The notes beneath the pieces are model-generated. The model was given only the letters and a program-made list of their open reading frames with translations. It was not told where the DNA came from and did not search any database. Made by a program: the position numbers and the translations under genes. Source: JANWHF01 sp036276235 (GTDB lineage: Bacteria > Planctomycetota > Phycisphaerae > Tepidisphaerales > Tepidisphaeraceae). Taken from it: a stretch of 18,555 nt of DNA. How positions within the stretch are numbered: the first letter of the stretch is position 1; every line of letters begins with the position of its first letter. Below are positions 13,021 to 18,555 of this stretch, piece after piece. The stretch lies in assembly GCA_036276235.1 (NCBI GenBank), contig DATBDZ010000155.1, forward strand, positions 1 through 18,555, read 5' to 3'.

Positions 13021-14640
13021 ATGAACATCTTCCAACTGATCGCCAAGCAAATGCGGCAGCGATCGCTTTCCACCTGGATGACGATGCTGTCGATCCTGCT
13101 GGGCGTGGCGCTGGCGATCGCGATCATGATTGTCCGCCGCGAGGGGCAGAATATTTTTGGCCAATCGGATTTTGGTTATGACATCATCCTTGGCCCACCG
13201 AAAGGCTCGCCGCTGCAGCTTACGCTGAACACGGTCTATCATCTGGATCAAAGTCCGGGCGTCATTCCGTATCAGATTTATGAGGACATGGCGCGCAAAA
13301 CCCCGCCGCCGCCGGGGCGGCCGGATTATCGGCGATATGTGAAAATCGCCGTGCCGTTCATGGTCGGCGACAGCTACATGGGCCGGCGAATCGTCGGCAC
13401 CTCGCCGCAGATGTTCGGCTTTGACGAAGACGGCAAGCCGATCGACGGTGAAAAGTTCCAATATCGCAAAGATCAAAGCTACGAGCTTGCCGAAGGGCGC
13501 GTATTCGGCGACAGAAAGTTCGAAGCGGTGATCGGCAGCGATGCCGCCGAGCAGTTGGGAATGAAGCTCTACGATCCCAATCTGACTCAGGACCAGAACA
13601 TCGAGCGGCGCGGCGCATTCCGGGCGACCCATGGTTTTCCCGGTCCCAACGACAAGCCTGACATCCACAAGCCGGTGTGGCATGTCGTCGGCATTCTCAA
13701 GCCGACCCACACCGCCAATGATCGGGTGCTTTTTATCCCGTTTATCAGCCTGTACGCGATCGCCGAGCACGAAGAAGGCATTCTCAAGCAAGCCTTAATG
13801 AAGGCGAACCTCGATCCGTCGAAAATTCCCGCGGACCGGATCGACGAGGTATTGCAGCGCATCGGGATTGACCCCTCCAAAATTCCAGAGTCAGTGAAGA
13901 AGCAATTCAAGCTTGAGGCGCCAAAGACCCTGCCGGCGGCGGCGGCAAATGCGGACGTCGGCGAATTGCTGCGAGACGCAACGATCGCTCCCGCGACCCA
14001 AAAGGCAGAGGAAGCCGACGACGATGCTGACGCCTACAAGCTCGATGACAAGGGCAACATTGTTCCCGATCTGCCGCAGACCGATTGGCTGCTCTCCGCG
14101 ATCCTCGTCAAATCGCGCGGCGAAGGCGGATTCATGGCGCAGCAGATCCTCTACAACTTCAAGGTGATCGACGACCGCGCCACCGCCGTCAATCCCGCAA
14201 CGGTCATGCACGAATTCTTCACGACGTTTCTCGACAGCAGCGCGCAGGTGTTGCTGGTCATCGCATGCCTCGTGACGATCGTGGCGGCGGCGTCGATCAT
14301 GACGACGATCTACAACGCCATCTCCGCGCGGCGGCGTGAGATTGCCATCCTCCGCGCGCTGGGCGCGACGCGGCAGCGCATCCTCGCGATGATCTGCCTC
14401 GAAGCCGGCGCGCTGGGCGTGATGGGCAGCATCGCCGGATTCCTCGTCGGACACCTCGGCAGCGCCGTCGGATCGGTCTACCTGCGCAAAACGATCGGCG
14501 AAGGAATCAACTGGCACAGCATGGGCGGCGAAGAAGGCATCTATCTCGTCGTCGTCGTCATCCTCGCCGTGCTGGCGGGTCTGGTGCCGGCGCTGAAGGC
14601 GTACCGAACTCCGGTGGCGGCGAATCTGGTTGCCGAATGA
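13021..14640 (+). CDS. FtsX/MacB-type ABC permease with enlarged periplasmic domain
   Basis: This 539-residue protein has four membrane helices: about 18-38 at the N-terminus, then about 408-430, 458-485 and 505-525. A large periplasmic domain lies between the first and second, the layout of MacB and LolC/E permeases. The FtsX cytoplasmic coupling motif RRREIAILRALGATRQRI follows the second helix, as expected for contact with the ATPase. The periplasmic domain (about 45-400) carries an insertion near 258-355 with two DPSKIP units and an acidic tract rich in Glu/Asp/Ala. It is longer than the common 380-420 residue members. No membrane-fusion (MacA-like) gene lies next to it in the window, so it may act alone or with a distant partner. 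The chosen ATG begins MNIFQLIAKQMRQRS, a typical short basic lead into the first helix. Confidence 0.9.
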   Translation: MNIFQLIAKQMRQRSLSTWMTMLSILLGVALAIAIMIVRREGQNIFGQSDFGYDIILGPPKGSPLQLTLNTVYHLDQSPGVIPYQIYEDMARKTPPPPGRPDYRRYVKIAVPFMVGDSYMGRRIVGTSPQMFGFDEDGKPIDGEKFQYRKDQSYELAEGRVFGDRKFEAVIGSDAAEQLGMKLYDPNLTQDQNIERRGAFRATHGFPGPNDKPDIHKPVWHVVGILKPTHTANDRVLFIPFISLYAIAEHEEGILKQALMKANLDPSKIPADRIDEVLQRIGIDPSKIPESVKKQFKLEAPKTLPAAAANADVGELLRDATIAPATQKAEEADDDADAYKLDDKGNIVPDLPQTDWLLSAILVKSRGEGGFMAQQILYNFKVIDDRATAVNPATVMHEFFTTFLDSSAQVLLVIACLVTIVAAASIMTTIYNAISARRREIAILRALGATRQRILAMICLEAGALGVMGSIAGFLVGHLGSAVGSVYLRKTIGEGINWHSMGGEEGIYLVVVVILAVLAGLVPALKAYRTPVAANLVAE

Positions 14641-14725
14641 TGCTGGTGCTCAGGGCCCTTTCCCTTGACCTCGAGGGAATGGGCAGTGGGTGCGTAACAA
14701 TGTCGGCGACAGTCTTGTTCCCTCT

Positions 14726-14819
14726 CCCGGTACTCCGGGGGAGGGTTGGGGTGGGGGCTGATTTGCGCACGGCGCACGTCAACACAACCCCCTCCCCAGC
14801 TCTCCCCCGGAGTACCGGG
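14726..14819. repeat. Inverted repeat CCCGGTACTCCGGGGGAG
   Basis: Arms 14726-14757 and 14788-14819 pair at 29 of 32 positions; the outer 18 bases are exact reverse complements and the loop is 30 bases. It lies in the 230-base gap between the convergent permease and lipoprotein genes, where it may serve as a bidirectional terminator without a T-run. The remainder of 14641-14870 shows nothing else recognisable. Confidence 0.85.
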
Positions 14820-14870
14820 GGCGGGAGAAACGCATCCGCCGATCGTGTCACGCGCCCCGACGGCAGTCAC

Positions 14871-15095
14871 CTACTTCGTTCCGGCGCCAGAGTCGTGATC
14901 GGCACTCGTATGGCTCACATCGTCGCGCTGATACACGCCCGGATTCTCCGGGCTTTCGCCGAACGCGCCGTTGCCGCCGGCGGTGGTGCCGTTCTCGTTG
15001 GCGGGCAGGTTCTGATCGCTTGACTGACATCCGATCAGGGCAAATCCGCCGATCGATAGGGTGCTAACAATCGCCAATACATGAAGGAGCTTCAT
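14871..15095 (-). CDS. Small lipoprotein
   Basis: The protein has 74 residues. It starts with a short basic end and a hydrophobic core (LLHVLAIVSTLSIGGFALIGC). The lipobox L-I-G-C places the lipidated Cys at residue 23. The mature part is about 52 residues, hydrophilic and rich in Asn, Gly, Ser and Asp, without a fold or motif that I recognise, and is probably disordered. The start is well supported by a strong Shine-Dalgarno sequence, the complement of CCTCC at 15101-15105, five bases from the ATG. It would be anchored in the inner or outer membrane after signal peptidase II cleavage. Proximity to the ABC permease, a family that includes lipoprotein exporters, is suggestive, but the genes are convergent and not co-transcribed. 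Confidence 0.75.
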   Translation of the reverse strand: MKLLHVLAIVSTLSIGGFALIGCQSSDQNLPANENGTTAGGNGAFGESPENPGVYQRDDVSHTSADHDSGAGTK

Positions 15096-15100
15096 ACAAA

Positions 15101-15105
15101 CCTCC
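15101..15105 (-). promoter_or_regulatory. Shine-Dalgarno site of the small lipoprotein gene
   Basis: On the minus strand this reads GGAGG, followed by TTTGT and ATG. It is the clearest ribosome binding site in the window and fixes the start of the lipoprotein gene. Confidence 0.8.
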
Positions 15106-15216
15106 GCGAAAATGGGACGTGTGATAACCTAATCTTAATATCCACTTCAGGGCAGTGAAATAATTGCCGACATGAGACGTAATGCCGGGGAGCATTGCGC
15201 CTGTCAGGGAGAACGT

Positions 15217-15396
15217 ATGGAAACGTCGGGAAATGTCGAAACGATCAACAACCTGTTGAATGTCGAGACCTACTTGAGCCTGCTCATGGATGTCGCCGTT
15301 GAGCAACTGCCGGCGAGCGACGGTTCCGATGAGCGACACGAGGGGGAACAGATGGCTCGCCTCCACGAACGGCTGAGTCGCCGGCCGATCGACTGA
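15217..15396 (+). CDS. Possible small protein of 59 residues
   Basis: The ORF runs from 15217 (METSGNVETINN) to 15396. AGGGAG lies about six bases before this ATG, which makes it a better start than the in-frame ATG at 15172. The product is acidic in its N-terminal half, with the amphipathic stretch INNLLNVETYLSLLMDVAVEQL that could form a helix, and it ends with a charged tail (ERHEGEQMARLHERLSRRPID). No family is recognised. It is divergent from the lipoprotein gene, 121 bases from that gene's start. It may be a chance ORF. Confidence 0.35.
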   Translation: METSGNVETINNLLNVETYLSLLMDVAVEQLPASDGSDERHEGEQMARLHERLSRRPID

Positions 15397-15853
15397 TGGC
15401 CATAGTCGAGCAGCCCCGGTCGCCGCGATCCATTTCGTTCACTTCAACTGCCTCACAAGTGATCGGGTCCGAATTTGATGGCCGGTCGCGGTCGCTTCTC
15501 ATCGTGCGCTCTTCGTGTAGTTGGTGGATTCGTTCATTCACAATTGCGGTCGGAATCGGACGATCCGAACCCAGCATCCGGTTGCGCGAGCTTCGCGTGA
15601 CATGATTCGGCCTCGCGTCGGGTGGATTCAATGGCAGCGCCCGGAGAATCCGGGCCCTCGTTACACTCGTTCCCGGCGTGGGAACGGGTTTTGTGTCGGG
15701 CGGAAGCTCTCGGCGACTCGTCAGATCGGCAAGCTCCCACTGACAGCTGACAAAGCCCCAAGCCGCTTCAGCCTGAACCGCCATTTCCCGGCGGCGTACA
15801 GATAGCGTCTCAATTCCTGCAACCCTTGACCGTGAAATCCGTTATAACGGGAA
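15397..15853. other. Gene-free stretch
   Basis: No convincing gene was found on either strand. The frames that stay open here (for example minus strand 15284-15784) give low-complexity Arg/Pro/Ser-rich sequence without motifs. The stretch contains the hairpin GCCCGGA/TCCGGGC at 15639-15655 and the terminator-like hairpin at 15668-15692. Confidence 0.5.
15668..15692 (+). terminator. Candidate intrinsic terminator hairpin
   Basis: CGTTCCC (15668-15674) pairs with GGGAACG (15680-15686) around a 5-base loop, followed by GG and TTTT. It is the only stem in the window with a short T-run on the plus strand. No firmly called gene ends just before it, so its role is uncertain; the related hairpin at 15639-15655 suggests both are parts of an intergenic repeat. 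Confidence 0.35.
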
Positions 15854-15856
15854 CAG

Positions 15857-16022
15857 AAGGCAGTAGTCAGAAGGCAGAAGGCAGAAGGCAGAGGAAGACC
15901 GGCGGAATCGGTGCCTCTGCGTTCTGTTCGCTGATTTCTGACCTCTGAGCCTGACGTTTGCACCTGTGATTTTCTGAGCTCTGACCTCTGCCTACTGCCT
16001 TCTGACTACTGCCCACTGCCTA
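15857..16022. repeat. Inverted heptamer arrays (AAGGCAG and complement)
   Basis: Five heptamers of the form AAGGCAG/TAGTCAG at 15857-15891 face five complementary heptamers (CTGCCTA, CTGCCTT, CTGACTA, CTGCCCA, CTGCCTA) at 15988-16022. The 96 bases between carry further CTCTG/CTGA strings. It belongs to the same family as the array at 2801-2856 and ends 13 bases before the next gene's ATG. Confidence 0.85.
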
Positions 16023-16035
16023 CTGGAACCAAGTA

Positions 16036-18537
16036 ATGACCATGACCGAATCTCGACCGGTTGCTGTATCGACTTCGGATGCCTCGCCGCATCGTTTGCT
16101 GCCGTTTCTTTTGCTGCTCTTCGTCGGCAGCGGATGCGCGGCCTTAATCTACGAAATCGTCTGGCTCCAGTTGCTCCAACTGGTGATCGGCTCATCGGCG
16201 GTTTCTTTGGGCGTGCTGCTGGGGACATTCATGGGCGGCATGTGCCTGGGAAGTCTGCTGCTGCCGCGCTTGATTTCGGCGAGGCGCCATCCGCTTCGCG
16301 TCTACGCATTTCTGGAATTCGGCATCGGCATCATCGGCGTTTGCGCGCTCTATGGGATGCCTTACGTCGATCGGTTTTATCTGAGCATCGTCGGGCACGG
16401 CTCCGGCGCGATCCTCATGCGCGCGGTGATCGGCGGGATTTGTCTTTTGCCGCCGACGCTTTTGATGGGCGCGACATTGCCGGCGATCGCGCGATGGGTG
16501 CAGACGACGCCGCGCGGCGTCTCATGGCTCGGGTTCTTCTACGGCGGGAACATCGCCGGCGCTGTCTTCGGATGCCTCCTCGCGGGGTTCTATCTCCTGC
16601 GCGTCTACGACATGGCCATCGCGACTTATGTCGCCGTCGGGATCAATCTGCTCGTCGCAACGATGGCGTTGTTCATCGCATCAAAAGCGCCGCATGAGCT
16701 GACCGAAACGCCGCGACTCGAAAACGCCGACGATGATCAAATCGGCTCGCGTCTGGCGTATCTCATCATCGCGCTCTCGGGCCTGAGCGGCCTGGGCGCG
16801 GAAGTCATCTGGACGCGGCTGCTCTCGCTCACGCTCGGCGGCACCGTCTATACCTTCTCGATCATTCTTGCGGTTTTCCTGATCGGCCTGGGTTGCGGCA
16901 GCGCAATCGGCTCGGCCATCGCGCGCTCGCTGAAGCGGCCGGCGATGGCGCTGGGCGTTTGCCAGGTGCTGCTGGCGGCGGCGATCGCCTGGACGGCGTG
17001 CATCATCTGCCGATCGCTCCCCTATTGGCCGATCGATCCGAAATACGCGCTCGATCCGTGGGTTACGTTTCAGATGGACATCATGCGCTGCCTCTGGGCG
17101 GTATTCCCGGCGGCACTGCTCTGGGGCGCGAGCTTTCCGATGGCGCTCGCCGCGGCTTCTTCCAAAGCAAAAGACCCGGGCAAGCTTGTCGGCGGCGTGT
17201 ATGCCGCCAATACCGTCGGCGCGATCATCGGCTCGCTGCTCTTCAGCATCGTGTTGATCCGCGCGCTTGGTACGCGGCACGCGCAGCAAGTGTTGATCGG
17301 CATCGCCGCCGGCGCGGGAACGCTCATGCTGCTGTTTGATCTGCTCGATCTGGCGTTCGCGCCAAAGAGCCGCCAGAACGGCACAACTATTTGGTGGCTG
17401 ATCACCGCCCTGGGCACCTTCATGGCGTGCGGCTTCGGGGCGGCGATGCTCGTGCAAACAGTCATCGAAGTGCCGCGCGGGCTCGTCGCCTGGGGAAGGA
17501 ATTCCGCCACCAATAATCCGGATGATCCTTCGGTGACTTACGTGGGTGAAGGAATGAACTCAACCGTCGCCATCTCCGAGCAAGGCGGCGCCGTCAATTT
17601 CCACGTCTCCGGAAAAGTCGAAGCCTCCAACCTGCCGCAGGATATGAAACTCCAGCGCATGCTCGGGCATGTGCCGGCACTTTTTCATAAAAATCCCAAA
17701 ACGGTTCTCGTCGTCGGCTGCGGCGCGGGCGTCACCGCCGGCTCGTTTCTCGTTCATCCGGAGGTTCAGCGCGTCGTCATCTGCGAGATTGAGCCGCTCA
17801 TCCCGGAAAACATTTCGCACAAACATTTCGCGAAGGAAAACTACGGCGTCATCCATGATCCGCGTGTCGAGATCGTTTACGACGATGCCCGCCATTATGT
17901 GCTGACGACGCAGGAGAAGTTTGACATCATCACGTCCGATCCGATCCATCCTTGGGTGAAGGGTGCCGCCACGCTTTATACGAAGGAGTATTTCGACATC
18001 TGCCGCAAGCATCTCAACCAAGGCGGCATCGTCGGGCAGTGGGTGCCGCTCTATGAGAGCAAGCTCGATGTGGTGAAGAGCGAAGTCGCCACGTTCATGG
18101 AGGCGTTCCCCAATTCCACGATCTGGAGCAATCTCGACGCCGGCAAGGGATACGACACGATCATCATCGGCCAGGAAGAGCCGTTCCACCTTGACCTCGA
18201 CGCGATCCAACACCGCCTCGATGACAACGACCACCAGCGCGTCGTGCAATCACTCATGGATGTAGGCGTCGGCTCCATTGAGCAACTTTGCGAAACTTAC
18301 ACCGGCCAAAAATCAGACCTCAAAAAATGGCTGGAAGATGCCCAAATCAACCGCGACCAAAACCTGCGGCTGCAATACCTCGCCGGCCTCGCCCTCAATC
18401 AACAGGAAGGCGACGAAATCTACCAAAGCATGCTCCAATACCGCCGCTTCCCGAATGAGATATTCAGCGGCTCGGAAAGCCGCATGAGATCGCTGGAGAC
18501 ATCGCTGGTGCAGCCGCCGATGGCAAAGGGGAGATGA
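16036..18537 (+). CDS. Polytopic membrane protein fused to spermidine-synthase-like domain
   Basis: The protein has 833 residues. About the first 480 hold a dozen or more hydrophobic segments in two similar halves: LLPFLLLLFVGSGCAALIYEIVW near 16-38 is echoed by LAYLIIALSGLSGLGAEVIWTRL near 236-258. The C-terminal part (about 500-833) resembles spermidine synthase. V557-G565 (VLVVGCGAG) is the glycine-rich nucleotide-binding loop, E584-I-E-P the acidic residue after strand 2, YDDARHY the conserved Asp pair region, and SDP (Asp635) within DIITSDPIHPW lies where spermidine synthases keep the catalytic Asp. LYTKEYF follows as in the family. Such fused proteins are common and usually annotated as fused MFS/spermidine synthase; their substrate is not known and need not be a polyamine. 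ATG at 16036 or 16042 (MTMTE) has no Shine-Dalgarno sequence. GAAGGAG at the window's end (18541-18547) may serve a following gene. Confidence 0.88.
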   Translation: MTMTESRPVAVSTSDASPHRLLPFLLLLFVGSGCAALIYEIVWLQLLQLVIGSSAVSLGVLLGTFMGGMCLGSLLLPRLISARRHPLRVYAFLEFGIGIIGVCALYGMPYVDRFYLSIVGHGSGAILMRAVIGGICLLPPTLLMGATLPAIARWVQTTPRGVSWLGFFYGGNIAGAVFGCLLAGFYLLRVYDMAIATYVAVGINLLVATMALFIASKAPHELTETPRLENADDDQIGSRLAYLIIALSGLSGLGAEVIWTRLLSLTLGGTVYTFSIILAVFLIGLGCGSAIGSAIARSLKRPAMALGVCQVLLAAAIAWTACIICRSLPYWPIDPKYALDPWVTFQMDIMRCLWAVFPAALLWGASFPMALAAASSKAKDPGKLVGGVYAANTVGAIIGSLLFSIVLIRALGTRHAQQVLIGIAAGAGTLMLLFDLLDLAFAPKSRQNGTTIWWLITALGTFMACGFGAAMLVQTVIEVPRGLVAWGRNSATNNPDDPSVTYVGEGMNSTVAISEQGGAVNFHVSGKVEASNLPQDMKLQRMLGHVPALFHKNPKTVLVVGCGAGVTAGSFLVHPEVQRVVICEIEPLIPENISHKHFAKENYGVIHDPRVEIVYDDARHYVLTTQEKFDIITSDPIHPWVKGAATLYTKEYFDICRKHLNQGGIVGQWVPLYESKLDVVKSEVATFMEAFPNSTIWSNLDAGKGYDTIIIGQEEPFHLDLDAIQHRLDDNDHQRVVQSLMDVGVGSIEQLCETYTGQKSDLKKWLEDAQINRDQNLRLQYLAGLALNQQEGDEIYQSMLQYRRFPNEIFSGSESRMRSLETSLVQPPMAKGR

Positions 18538-18555
18538 GGGGAAGGAGAGCAAATT

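Noticed and set aside
15284..15784. Minus-strand ORF of 166 residues in the gap before the fused synthase gene
   Set aside because: Arg/Pro/Ser-rich without motif, hydrophobic core or ribosome binding site; runs through repeat-like DNA.
16681..17457. Minus-strand ORF of 258 residues
   Set aside because: Opposite to the membrane helices of the fused synthase gene; His/Arg-rich low-complexity product.

Overview
The window looks like chromosomal DNA of a GC-rich, Gram-negative-type soil or aquatic bacterium, most likely a planctomycete (Phycisphaerae-like). This is an inference. It rests on the gene families (WXG100-like proteins beside a triple-ATPase FtsK/EccC-type protein, a DUF502 membrane protein, a membrane protein fused to a spermidine-synthase-like domain), on sparse Shine-Dalgarno sequences, and on intergenic spacers packed with long imperfect inverted repeats such as GGCACGAAGG and GGCAGTA units. 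No rRNA, tRNA, transposase, integrase or CRISPR array was recognised.

Layout. 1-1256: 3' part of a GH27 alpha-galactosidase-like glycosidase with an unusual low-complexity insertion. 1456-2433 (minus): class I SAM-dependent methyltransferase, convergent with the glycosidase. 2524-8348 (plus): a four-gene block resembling a reduced type VII (ESX-like) secretion locus. It holds a 90-residue WXG100-like protein, a 335-residue helical protein with a C-terminal Imm33/DUF2185-like domain, a 71-residue WXG-like protein, and a ~1325-residue membrane ATPase with coiled coils and three FtsK/EccC-like domains. 8443-10424 (plus): a possible PD-(D/E)XK-like protein and a membrane-anchored Sel1-repeat protein; the first is visibly poorer in GC than the block before it. 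10550-11194 (minus): DUF502 membrane protein. 11207-11431: a cluster of short palindromes, followed by a small membrane protein. 12130-14640 (plus): ABC-transporter ATPase and its FtsX/MacB-type permease. 14871-15095 (minus): a small lipoprotein. 15217-15396: a doubtful small ORF. 15397-16035: mostly gene-free, ending in a heptamer-repeat hairpin. 16036-18537 (plus): polytopic membrane protein fused to a spermidine-synthase-like domain.

The most interesting part is 2524-8348. It has secretion-substrate-like proteins and the motor ATPase but none of the other conserved ESX or Firmicutes T7SS parts inside the window. Two long hairpin repeats sit in its internal gaps. The middle ATPase domain is the only one with intact Walker motifs. 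The second gene joins a WXG-containing helical region to a domain like those of toxin-immunity proteins. The ABC pair at 12130-14640 is a separate export or lipoprotein-handling system; nothing links it to the secretion block except proximity.
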